Both the position numbers and the translations under genes were made by a program. A DNA stretch of 21,198 nucleotides from an uncultured Bacteroidota bacterium (GTDB lineage Bacteria; Bacteroidota; Bacteroidia; Chitinophagales; Saprospiraceae), in the NCBI GenBank assembly GCA_937876435.1, contig CALEIL010000050.1, positions 1 to 21,198 on the forward strand. The letters are read 5' to 3'. The notes below the pieces were generated by a model. It made no database searches. It saw nothing but the letters and a program-made list of their open reading frames with translations, and had not been told where the DNA came from. Shown here piece after piece: positions 14,089-21,198 of this stretch; the stretch's first letter is position 1, and every line of letters starts with the position of its first letter.

Positions 14089-15088
14089 AACGTCATCGAT
14101 CCTGGTCGATTATCATGACCGGCCACACCATTATCTTCGAATATCCCTGACCGACCGGTGTAATTTCCGATGCACCTATTGCATGCCCTGCGAAGGGTTG
14201 CTGTTTGCACCTTCCAATCAGCTCATGCAACCCGACGAAATCTTTGATATCGCCACCTTATTTGTCAAAAACGGTGTCGATAAGATCCGCCTGACCGGAG
14301 GAGAACCTCTCGTCCGAAAGGATTTCACTGAAATCCTGAACCGCCTGCATACATTACCGGTGGATCTTTCCCTCACCACCAACGCGGTGCTGGCTCACAA
14401 ATATATCGACTCCTTCAGGAGATGGGGGCTCCGGAAAATCAACGTAAGTCTGGATTCTTTGAAACCCGAAAGGTTTTTTGAGATGACGCGACGAGATCAG
14501 TTGGATGTCGTCCTCAACAATTTTCATCACCTGGTTGAAGCCGGTATTCAGGTCAAGGTCAATTGCGTGATGATGAGCGGAGTGAACGATGATGAAATCA
14601 TCGACTTTATAGAACTGACCAGACAGCATCCTATCGCTGTGCGATTTATCGAGTTTATGCCTTTCGACGGCAACCAGTGGGATACTTCCAAACTGGTTAC
14701 ACAGCAAGAGATCCTGAAAACCGTGACCAGGTATTATTCCACCTCCGGTTACCGGGCTTTACCACTCGAATCCAATTTCACATCCCGCAATTACCGGATT
14801 CACGGATACCCCGGAAGTTTCGGAATTATAAGCTCTATGAGCAATCCATTCTGCTCCACCTGCAACCGGATTCGTCTCACAGCGGATGGAAAACTCAAAA
14901 ATTGCCTCTTCTCGACCGATGAAACCAATTTGTTGGGACCGTATCGGGCCGGCAAAGATATTGAGCCCCTTATCCACCAGGCCATCCTCCGAAAGAAGGC
15001 GGTCCGGGCCGGCATGGATACTTTTCACGAGATCCAGGATACGCGCCGCCATTCCAGAAACAGAAGCATGATCGCTATTGGGGGATGA
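14081..15088 (+). CDS. moaA: GTP 3',8-cyclase MoaA (radical SAM)
   Basis: A 335-residue radical-SAM enzyme that starts Moco synthesis. It converts GTP into 3',8-cyclo-GTP, which MoaC turns into cPMP. The SAM [4Fe-4S] motif is C27-x3-C31-x2-C34, followed by LTGGEPLVRKDF for SAM and substrate binding. The second cluster, which binds GTP, uses C258, C261 and C275, spaced C-x2-C-x13-C as expected. The protein ends in Gly-Gly, the C-terminal feature that inserts into the active site in MoaA. Its start overlaps moaCB by 8 nt, and it is the last gene of the operon. Having the pathway's first two enzymes at the operon's end is unremarkable for Moco clusters. Confidence 0.97.
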   Translation: MSKTSSILVDYHDRPHHYLRISLTDRCNFRCTYCMPCEGLLFAPSNQLMQPDEIFDIATLFVKNGVDKIRLTGGEPLVRKDFTEILNRLHTLPVDLSLTTNAVLAHKYIDSFRRWGLRKINVSLDSLKPERFFEMTRRDQLDVVLNNFHHLVEAGIQVKVNCVMMSGVNDDEIIDFIELTRQHPIAVRFIEFMPFDGNQWDTSKLVTQQEILKTVTRYYSTSGYRALPLESNFTSRNYRIHGYPGSFGIISSMSNPFCSTCNRIRLTADGKLKNCLFSTDETNLLGPYRAGKDIEPLIHQAILRKKAVRAGMDTFHEIQDTRRHSRNRSMIAIGG

Positions 15089-15198
15089 AAGAGTATGTGC
15101 TTAGGAGAATGAGTTTGTGCGTGGGAGTGAATGAGTGTGGGTTTAGGTGTGGGACTGAACATCAAAGCCCCTAAGTAATATCGTACAAAAAACGCTTT

Positions 15199-15228
15199 CC
15201 GGTCCAACGCGCGAAGCGCACAAACCGG
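15199..15228. repeat. Nested hairpin (outer 5 bp, inner 4 bp)
   Basis: CCGGT (15199-15203) pairs with ACCGG (15224-15228). Inside it GCGC (15209-15212) pairs with GCGC (15216-15219) around a GAA triloop. It sits with a second hairpin in the intergenic gap and may be part of a dispersed element. Confidence 0.45.
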
Positions 15229-15257
15229 CGCAGTCGACTTACTCATAGGATGCACCG

Positions 15258-15284
15258 CGGCCCATGACCCATCTGCATGGGCCG
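15258..15284. repeat. 9-bp perfect hairpin
   Basis: CGGCCCATG (15258-15266) and CATGGGCCG (15276-15284) are exact reverse complements around a 9-nt loop. No T-tract follows on the plus strand, so it is not an obvious terminator for moaA, although it is the strongest stem downstream of that gene. Confidence 0.55.
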
Positions 15285-15364
15285 AGAAGCGGCCTATCAA
15301 TCATTCTCGCTCTGCTTATTATGCCAGGCTTGACTCGGCAAAGCACTCACCACCGCGCACTCCC

Positions 15365-15399
15365 AATTAAAAATTAAAAACTAAAAATTAAAAATTAAA
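15365..15399. repeat. Five tandem 7-bp AATTAAA units
   Basis: AATTAAA occurs at 15365-15371, 15372-15378, 15386-15392 and 15393-15399. The third unit (15379-15385) differs by one base, AACTAAA. It abuts the terminator on the minus strand, where it supplies a T-rich tail, and may act as an A-tract/curved or unwinding element. Confidence 0.65.
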
Positions 15400-15418
15400 A
15401 AAACAAGTCTTGACTTGT
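15397..15418 (-). terminator. Intrinsic terminator of the nitrate operon
   Basis: Read on the minus strand, ACAAGTC (15418-15412) and GACTTGT (15409-15403) form a 7-bp inverted repeat around 2 nt. A realistic stem is 5-6 bp with a 4-6 nt loop. A run of seven T follows (15403-15397). It begins 3 nt after the stop of the rubredoxin-containing gene, the expected place. Confidence 0.8.
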
Positions 15419-15420
15419 CT

Positions 15421-16851
15421 TTACACCTCCCGAAAGGCCGATTTACCCGCTTCACACACCGGACATTCATAGTCCTCCGGCAAATCATGGAACGAGATTC
15501 CGGCTTCGAATCCCTGCTTTTCATCGCCGTATTCCTGATCGTACAGGGTCAGGCAATCCCCGCATTGATACACTTTCTTGAGAGCTACCTCCGCAAGGGT
15601 TTCCGGTTGACTTTCAACCTCTGTTTTTGTGCCCAGTTGCTCGAAATACATCCTGCTCAACTCCATCAGCAATCCAGGTAATTCGACCCGATCGACATCC
15701 TGGGCATACATTTTATATTCCCGGGTATTGGGGTCAAAATTCCGGGCATACAATAAATCGTAGGTATCTCGGATCTCAAAGTCAGTCAATCGTTCGGGGA
15801 CCGTATTTTTCTTCACGACTATGGATGTGAAATAGTAAAACTGCTTGTCGTGCCGTATGATACTAAACGTCAATCCATATGTGGAAATGTCGTTTTGATC
15901 CAAACAGGAAACAATGTATCTTTTCAATTTCAACAACTCCTCATTAGCCACAGGCAAATGCCAGTTCATTTCCAACAACGAATGACGAACGTTGATACCG
16001 AAGCGACCAAGCAATTTTTCCCATTGCAATTTGGACGCGGCTGGGATGCCTTTTATAATAAATGATTTCCAGGGTGTAATACAGATTTTTCCGATTTTCC
16101 ATTCAAAACACAAATCACACATGGCCTTCAAAAACTGAATATCGTACTGGTTATTGCGCCAGTACAATCCCAGCCAGTACTCTCCTGTACCGGTCCGGTT
16201 CATGCCTTCATAATACGGGAATGGGTAAAACGGGACTTCCAGTGACCGATCGATGGTCTTGTTATTGGTCTCTACCGCATCGTTCAAAAGCGAAAATAAG
16301 GTATCTATATCCTCAGGCTCTTCTTGCAACAAATGCTCGATTTCCTCGCAAATGGGTGCGATATCCCAGGTATAGATCAACGCCGGATACATTTCCACGG
16401 AAGTCCAATCCGGCAGCCGAACGTATAAATACCAGTAATCTTCCCGCCCGGAAGCAATAAAATTCAGATGTCCCATAAACAGGGGCACAATGCGTTGCTG
16501 GGGCTCCGTGATGTTGATTTTTAAAGAAGGATCGTGCTTGATTTGTTCCAGGATATACAAATACCGGTCTCCCGTGATCCACGATGTTGTCGGAAATATA
16601 TCGGTAGATACGTACGAAGACACAATATTTTCGACGTGCTTACCGACGGCTGGATTTCCTATACGAATGGGTCCAAAATCGAGAAGAGAACCGCTCTGCA
16701 CCTCGTCGTACTCAGGCAACAGGATATCCTGCCGAGACCCAAATGAAATCGTTTTCAGTCCGGCAGCTTCTGCCCTTTCCACGATGTGTTTCATCTCCGC
16801 AGGGGACAGTATGCCCCCATCGATCAGCAATCTTGGAATGGGTTTTCTCAT
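15421..16851 (-). CDS. Nitrite/sulfite-reductase-like protein without sirohaem cysteines, with C-terminal rubredoxin
   Basis: A 476-residue cytoplasmic protein and the last gene of the nitrate operon; its ATG overlaps the upstream stop (ATGA, 16848-16851). The N-terminus reads like a nitrite/sulfite reductase ferredoxin-like half-domain (DGGILSPAEMKHIVERAEAAG, then TISFGSRQDILLP). A second half-domain appears near the middle (YWLGLYWRNNQYD to KICITPWKSFIIKGI). The cysteine motifs that hold the [4Fe-4S]-sirohaem in true reductases are absent, so catalysis of nitrite reduction is unlikely. Residues 428-476 are a rubredoxin: C430-x2-C433 and C463-x2-C466, with the aromatic and CPVCEAGKSAF features. 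I infer an electron carrier, or a scaffold that passes electrons to or from the nitrate reductase next door. The rubredoxin call is firm; the rest is based on pattern only. Confidence 0.75.
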   Translation of the reverse strand: MRKPIPRLLIDGGILSPAEMKHIVERAEAAGLKTISFGSRQDILLPEYDEVQSGSLLDFGPIRIGNPAVGKHVENIVSSYVSTDIFPTTSWITGDRYLYILEQIKHDPSLKINITEPQQRIVPLFMGHLNFIASGREDYWYLYVRLPDWTSVEMYPALIYTWDIAPICEEIEHLLQEEPEDIDTLFSLLNDAVETNNKTIDRSLEVPFYPFPYYEGMNRTGTGEYWLGLYWRNNQYDIQFLKAMCDLCFEWKIGKICITPWKSFIIKGIPAASKLQWEKLLGRFGINVRHSLLEMNWHLPVANEELLKLKRYIVSCLDQNDISTYGLTFSIIRHDKQFYYFTSIVVKKNTVPERLTDFEIRDTYDLLYARNFDPNTREYKMYAQDVDRVELPGLLMELSRMYFEQLGTKTEVESQPETLAEVALKKVYQCGDCLTLYDQEYGDEKQGFEAGISFHDLPEDYECPVCEAGKSAFREV

Positions 16852-19800
16852 ACGATGTCTTTTGATTTTCGGAATATTTCTCTTACTTCAGATTTACAAC
16901 TACCACATCCCAATCCCGCTCCGGTCTGTGTGCACAAATCCGAAAAATTGTCGCACCCGGAATCGATGGCCTCTTCGAGATTGCCTTGCCCCACCTGGCT
17001 ACAGGAACACACCAATCTGCCCTTTACGGGACGTGCCCCACCCGGTCTTCGAAGCAGTTGCTCCCGCTTTTCGGCCAGTTCGATTTTACGCCCGATAAGA
17101 TCTCTGAATTCAGCAAATTCATGCTTATCACCCACCAATATGGCTCCCACGAGTAAATCATTTTTCACGATGCATTTCTTGTAATACCGCTGGCTGATAT
17201 CCAGAAGAATGATTTCCTCGTACGAATCATCGTTGGGAAGGACATGAATATCGCCCACGCTGCATACGTCGAGATCGCTAAACTTAAGGATATTCATCGG
17301 AACCGAGCCCTTGTACGAACTGCTCACATCACCAGCTAAAAAGTTGGCCAGAATAGCCGCCTGCTCTTCAGCCGCCGAAGTAATTCCATAGAGCTGATCC
17401 TCAAATTCCGCGATTTCACCCAGAGCAAATACATCGGGATCGGACGTTTGTAAATGCCGGTTGATCTTCACGCCCCGTCCGCACAACAAACCGGCGTCTT
17501 TGGCCAGTTCGATGTTGGGTCGCGTCCCGGTGGCATAGACGATGGCATGGGCCTGCAGGATCCGCCCGCTTTTGAGCGTGATATTGAGTTCCTGCGCGTC
17601 ATCTTCATTGAAAACCGTGCTCACCTCGTTGTCAAAATATACCTGAATCCCCCGGTCAAAGACATCTTCCTGCAGGATCTTGCTGGCGGTAATATCGAGT
17701 TGGCGCTCCATCAAGCGGCTCGCCCGTTGTACCAGGGTGACATTGGTGCCTTCTTCCCGCAATGCGGCTGCTACCTCCAGACCCAGTAAACCCCCACCCA
17801 CGACTACCACGTGCCTTTGATGATGAGGCAAACCGGTGGCCTCCATGTAGGATTTAAATTCATCGGCGTCGCGCTTACTTCTCAGGGTAAATCTGCCCGG
17901 ACGAAGCATCTGAACCTCCATAGGGGCGAAGGCCCGGCTTCCCGTAGCCAGAACCAGTTTGTCGTAGCCGTGGGCGGTACCGTCCCCATCGACCACGAAT
18001 TTGCCCTCCCGATTAATTTTCAGGATGGACCGACCTTGTCTGACTTCAATCTGCAACCGTTTCAAAGCCTCCCCTTTCATTTTTTGCAACTGCTCCCAGC
18101 TCAGCTGTTGGGTAATGTATTCAGGCAACAGGACCCGATTGTAAAATGGATTGACTTCCGAGGAGAACACGATGATTTCATCGGTCGTGTTGTGTTCCCG
18201 GTAGTTCTCTACAAAACGAAACGAAGCAGCTCCGGCTCCCACCACGATGATCCGCTCCCTGACTTTTTCATATTTTTCAATATTGACCGGGGTGTATTTG
18301 AAGTCGGGCTGTTTGGAAGACGGATCGACGTCGCCACTTGTGACATTATTCGCCCGGTTCAAATCATTACCGAGCTGCCTGCCCCAGTGCATGGGCACAA
18401 AAACCACCCCCTTCCGTACGTTATTTGTCACTTTAGCCCGGAGTCGCACATCCCCATGCATACTATACACCCGGGTCACGTCCCCCTCTTTTATTCCATA
18501 AAAAACGGCATCCACGGGGTGAATTTCCAACACCGGTTCGGGATAATGGGTGTTCAAACGGGCGACTTTCCCCGTTTTGGTCATGGTGTGCCACTGATCC
18601 CTCACGCGACCCGTCGTCAGTACCAGAGGATACGATGGATTCTTCTTTAAAAAATCCGGTTTGGGTTCCAGCGTGGGAATATTGAATCTGGCTTTTTTCG
18701 ATTCGGTATAAAACTGTTTATCCTGGAACAAACGCTCCGTTCCCTGATCGCGATACTGTGAGACGGGCCACTGAAAGGTCCCTTCATTTTTCAGCCGGTC
18801 GTAGTTCAACTGCGAAATATCCATATGACTTCCCCTGGTCATTTGGGTGTATTCTTCATAAATCTCAGCGGTATTGTGAAAAGTAAAGCCATGAAAACCC
18901 ATTCGTTGCGCGAAGTCACACAGGATTTCCACATCAGCTCGTGCTTCGCCAGGTGGATGGAGGTACTTTGGCAAATATGAAATCCGGCGTTCGGAATTGG
19001 TCATCGTACCTTCCTTTTCCAGCCATCCCGCGGCAGGAAGCACCAGATCGGCCACAGCTACCGTATCGGATTTATCGGAAATATCCTGCACTACCACAAA
19101 TTTCGCCTTTTTCAGAGCCCGTTCTACCTTTCTGGAGTTGGGAAGGCTCACGATGGGATTGGTGCAGATGATCCAGATGGCTTTGAGTTTGCCTTCTTCC
19201 AGAGCAGATACCATTTCGGTCGCGGTATATCCAGGATTAGGTGAAATGTCATCCACGCCCCAGAACTCAGCTACCTCCCGGCGATGGCTGGGGTTCTCCA
19301 GATCTTTGTGCACGGCCAACAGACTGGCCATTCCCCCCACTTCGCGACCTCCCATGGCATTGGGCTGCCCCGTCAGGGAAAATGGTCCGCTCCCGGGTTT
19401 GCCAACGTGACCGGTGGCCAGCGACAGGTTCAGCAGAGCAAAGTTTTTATCCGTACCCACCGTACTTTGATTGAGTCCCATAGCCCACATGCTGATAAAA
19501 CCTTTTGATTTGCCAATGAGGGTAGCAGCTTTTTTGATATCAGCCTCACTCACGCCACAAATTTCGGACATTTCTTTCATCGACATGGACATCACGGATT
19601 TTCTAAATGCCTGAAATCCCTCGGTGTGATGGTCGATAAAATTCTTGTCGATGAAACCCTTTTTGAGGAGGCAACGACCGATGGCATTGTATAGAAACAC
19701 ATCGGTTCCTGGCATCAGTTGCAGATGGAGATCGGCAAAAGTAGAGGTATCCGTTTTACGGGGATCAACGACGATAATTTTGACGTCGGGATTATTTTGT

Positions 19801-20372
19801 TTATGCTGTTCGATACGGCGAAATAAAATGGGGTGACACCACGCCGGATTTGCACCCGCGATCAGGAAGGTATCAGCCAATTCTATATCGGCGTAGCTAC
19901 CGGGCACCGAATCCTCACCAAACGTCTTCTTATATCCTACCACCGCTGAGCTCATGCACAGCCGGGAATTGGTATCGATGTTATTGGTGCCGATAAACCC
20001 CTTCACCAATTTGTTGGCGATATAATACTCCTCCGTCAGGCATTGACCCGAGATGTAAAAGCCCACGCTATCAGGACCATACTTTCTGATGATGGAACGG
20101 AATACGCCAGCCGCGCGATCCAGTGCGTCATCCCACGACACTCTTTCCCGCGGATGGGAACCACTCCACCGCATCATAGGATACAGCAACCGGTCAGATG
20201 TATCATTGACCACGTGGTGCAGATTCAACCCTTTGGAACAGAGCATTCCCTTATTCACCGGGTGATCTTTATCCCCTTGTACCTGAATGCGATTCCTCCA
20301 GTCCTTTTTCACGATCAGACCGCAGCCCACTCCGCAATATGAACAAGTACTTTTGACCTCCTTTGGCTCCAT
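16848..20372 (-). CDS. nasA: Fused assimilatory nitrate reductase: NasA-type molybdoenzyme plus NADH/FAD/[2Fe-2S] diaphorase
   Basis: A 1,174-residue cytoplasmic protein. Residues 1 to about 690 are a NasA/NarB-type catalytic unit: an N-terminal [4Fe-4S] site at C10-x2-C13-x3-C17-x27-C45, K47 behind it, and NSRLC139MSS with the likely Mo-ligand cysteine. The bis-MGD binding region includes GMGLNQ-like and TGQPNAMGGREVGG segments. From about 705 the protein turns into an NADH-dependent reductase like NasC or the N-terminus of NirB: FAD-binding VVGAGAAS, NRVLLPEYI, NAD-binding VVVGGGLLGLEVA near 850, ATGTRPN and ALGEIAEF. The tail (about 1118-1174) is a BFD-like [2Fe-2S] domain: C1122-x-C1124 and C1156-x2-C1159. 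In Klebsiella the same parts are two proteins (NasA and NasC). It thus would reduce nitrate to nitrite with NADH alone. It follows the transporter gene after 79 bp. Confidence 0.93.
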   Translation of the reverse strand: MEPKEVKSTCSYCGVGCGLIVKKDWRNRIQVQGDKDHPVNKGMLCSKGLNLHHVVNDTSDRLLYPMMRWSGSHPRERVSWDDALDRAAGVFRSIIRKYGPDSVGFYISGQCLTEEYYIANKLVKGFIGTNNIDTNSRLCMSSAVVGYKKTFGEDSVPGSYADIELADTFLIAGANPAWCHPILFRRIEQHKQNNPDVKIIVVDPRKTDTSTFADLHLQLMPGTDVFLYNAIGRCLLKKGFIDKNFIDHHTEGFQAFRKSVMSMSMKEMSEICGVSEADIKKAATLIGKSKGFISMWAMGLNQSTVGTDKNFALLNLSLATGHVGKPGSGPFSLTGQPNAMGGREVGGMASLLAVHKDLENPSHRREVAEFWGVDDISPNPGYTATEMVSALEEGKLKAIWIICTNPIVSLPNSRKVERALKKAKFVVVQDISDKSDTVAVADLVLPAAGWLEKEGTMTNSERRISYLPKYLHPPGEARADVEILCDFAQRMGFHGFTFHNTAEIYEEYTQMTRGSHMDISQLNYDRLKNEGTFQWPVSQYRDQGTERLFQDKQFYTESKKARFNIPTLEPKPDFLKKNPSYPLVLTTGRVRDQWHTMTKTGKVARLNTHYPEPVLEIHPVDAVFYGIKEGDVTRVYSMHGDVRLRAKVTNNVRKGVVFVPMHWGRQLGNDLNRANNVTSGDVDPSSKQPDFKYTPVNIEKYEKVRERIIVVGAGAASFRFVENYREHNTTDEIIVFSSEVNPFYNRVLLPEYITQQLSWEQLQKMKGEALKRLQIEVRQGRSILKINREGKFVVDGDGTAHGYDKLVLATGSRAFAPMEVQMLRPGRFTLRSKRDADEFKSYMEATGLPHHQRHVVVVGGGLLGLEVAAALREEGTNVTLVQRASRLMERQLDITASKILQEDVFDRGIQVYFDNEVSTVFNEDDAQELNITLKSGRILQAHAIVYATGTRPNIELAKDAGLLCGRGVKINRHLQTSDPDVFALGEIAEFEDQLYGITSAAEEQAAILANFLAGDVSSSYKGSVPMNILKFSDLDVCSVGDIHVLPNDDSYEEIILLDISQRYYKKCIVKNDLLVGAILVGDKHEFAEFRDLIGRKIELAEKREQLLRRPGGARPVKGRLVCSCSQVGQGNLEEAIDSGCDNFSDLCTQTGAGLGCGSCKSEVREIFRKSKDIV

Positions 20373-20451
20373 CGTTTACAATTTTTTACGGCTCAACGTT
20401 GAATAAAATCCGTGTAGGCTTGCGAAAAATACACATCTTTTCCTTCTCAAA

Positions 20452-21198
20452 TCAGGCTCGATCCTGCTGAAATGTCATCGAACGCTGCATTTCTTTTTGC
20501 ATTTTGTGTTCTTCAACGGGTGAAAATCGAATGGCGGTCGCCAGGATTCCGGTGACAACAACCGCCCCACCGATGAGCAGGTAACCATCCGACATCGCAT
20601 GAGATGCGGCAGCAGTTTGTGCGGCGTTCACCACCTCGTCACTCAAACCCTGATTGGCGATGATGGCGTTTGTTTCGGCCGATCCAGATTTATATTTCAT
20701 TAATAAAGCCGCCAGAAAAGCCCCCACATTTCCACCGGCTCCCACCAGCCCGGACACCGTCCCGATGGCTTTTTGACTGATAAAAGGAACTACTGAAAAT
20801 GTGGCCCCCTCCGCCATTTGAACGGCGAGACTAAATAAAATCAAAGCAAGGATCGCGATGGAAAATCTCTCGATTCCTGAAAATATTGCCAAACACAATC
20901 CTTCCGCGAGAAGTACGATCGCTAAAAACAGCACCCGTCCCCGGAGTCCCCGGTTTGTGCCCAGTCGATCACTCAAAAATCCCCCCAAAGTCCGGGCAAA
21001 TAAATTCATCAGGGCAAACGATAAAACTATGTGTCCAGCGGTGATTCGGTCCAGATGAAAGGTAGTTTGCAGATAATCGTCCATAGTTCCATAGACGGTT
21101 AGTTCGATCCCAAAACAACACGCATAGACGCAAAACAGAATCCAGACCCGGTAATCTTTTATGACTTCTATCCAGGATACCTGATCCTTTTTATGGCG
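20452..21198 (-). CDS. narK: NarK-type nitrate/nitrite transporter, C-terminal part only
   Basis: The frame is open to the right edge, so the N-terminal half is missing; 248 residues are visible. It is an MFS protein of the nitrate/nitrite porter family. The first visible residues (DYRVWILFCVYACCFGIELTVYG) match the transmembrane helix after the central loop. Then come GGFLSDRLG (the MFS loop motif of the second half) and GLVGAGGNVGAF, the nitrate-signature glycine-rich motif of this family. A later stretch (about 30 residues, ending AASHAMSDG) lies between the last helices, and the tail is charged and Met/Gln-rich. It would import nitrate (or exchange nitrite) for the reductase that follows 79 bp downstream on the same strand. 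The family call is strong despite truncation. Confidence 0.93.
   Translation of the reverse strand, partial: RHKKDQVSWIEVIKDYRVWILFCVYACCFGIELTVYGTMDDYLQTTFHLDRITAGHIVLSFALMNLFARTLGGFLSDRLGTNRGLRGRVLFLAIVLLAEGLCLAIFSGIERFSIAILALILFSLAVQMAEGATFSVVPFISQKAIGTVSGLVGAGGNVGAFLAALLMKYKSGSAETNAIIANQGLSDEVVNAAQTAAASHAMSDGYLLIGGAVVVTGILATAIRFSPVEEHKMQKEMQRSMTFQQDRA

Larger units (their letters stand above)
15089..15420. other. 332-bp gap between convergent Moco and nitrate operons
   Basis: No gene is supported. The gap has distinct parts. Positions 15076-15154 are almost free of C (only at 15100 and 15120) and are a G/T/A-rich run on the plus strand. Positions about 15190-15300 hold two strong hairpins. 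Positions 15365-15399 are an A+T tandem repeat, and 15397-15418 are the terminator of the nitrate operon. A minus-strand frame at 15025-15300 exists but is antisense to moaA for part of its length and has low-complexity composition. Confidence 0.6.

Noticed and set aside
15025..15300. 91-codon minus-strand frame after moaA
   Set aside because: Antisense to the end of moaA and through the C-free tract; composition is that of the hairpins and low-complexity DNA. If the segment is a dispersed repeat this frame will recur without being a gene.
17811..18650. 279-codon plus-strand frame opposite the nitrate reductase
   Set aside because: Fully antisense to the strongly supported nitrate reductase fusion; a shadow of its codon bias.
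1..21198. CRISPR arrays, tRNA or rRNA genes, transposases
   Set aside because: I found no regularly spaced direct repeats of CRISPR type, no tRNA-like T-loop/acceptor pattern and no transposase or integrase reading frame.

Overview
The window looks like a chromosomal segment of a member of the Bacteroidota. The best evidence is a textbook Bacteroidota sigma-factor promoter (TTG, 19 bp, TATATTTG) in front of the molybdenum-cofactor genes, signal peptides that end in S or T followed by Q, very few Shine-Dalgarno sequences, and families common in that phylum (DUF3667, Ada-like/CCCH exported proteins, a fused assimilatory nitrate reductase). I infer the phylum only; I cannot name a genus.

Region 1 (1-8,900) is a loose patchwork of accessory genes. 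In order it holds the tail of an unrecognised gene, an A+T-rich HicA/HicB toxin-antitoxin pair, an exported protein of unknown function, a TPR-like protein, a DUF3667 zinc-ribbon membrane protein, a minus-strand protein with a CBS-like N-terminus and a HEPN-type R-x4-H motif, an exported zinc-binding protein, an NAPE-PLD-like metallo-beta-lactamase-fold hydrolase, a small SAP/Rho-N-like protein, and an exported protein with a PD-(D/E)XK-like pattern. The intergenic gaps are long and rich in hairpins. One holds a threefold 13-bp repeat that forms a stem-loop between two convergent genes.

Region 2 (8,877-15,088, plus strand) is one compact molybdenum-cofactor operon: moeA, a TauE/SafE (TSUP) transporter, mobA, moaD, a MoeB/ThiF-rhodanese protein, moaE, a moaC-mogA/moaB fusion and moaA. 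From mobA onward the genes overlap or lie 2 nt apart. Together they cover GTP to cPMP (MoaA, MoaC), sulfur loading and molybdopterin synthesis (MoeB-rhodanese, MoaD, MoaE), adenylation (MogA/MoaB domain), molybdate insertion (MoeA) and conversion to the dinucleotide form (MobA).

Region 3 (15,421-21,198, minus strand) converges on the Moco operon and encodes nitrate assimilation: the C-terminal part of a NarK-type nitrate/nitrite transporter, a 1,174-residue fusion of a NasA-type molybdopterin nitrate reductase with an NADH/FAD/[2Fe-2S] diaphorase, and a 476-residue protein that looks like a nitrite/sulfite reductase stripped of its sirohaem cysteines and carrying a C-terminal rubredoxin. The Moco operon presumably supplies the cofactor for this reductase. 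A 332-bp gap separates the two operons and carries hairpins, an AATTAAA tandem repeat and a good intrinsic terminator for the nitrate operon. No true nitrite reductase is visible; it may lie beyond the right edge.

The most unusual parts are the degenerate nitrite-reductase/rubredoxin protein, the fused nitrate reductase-diaphorase, the CBS-HEPN protein and the exported nuclease-like protein.
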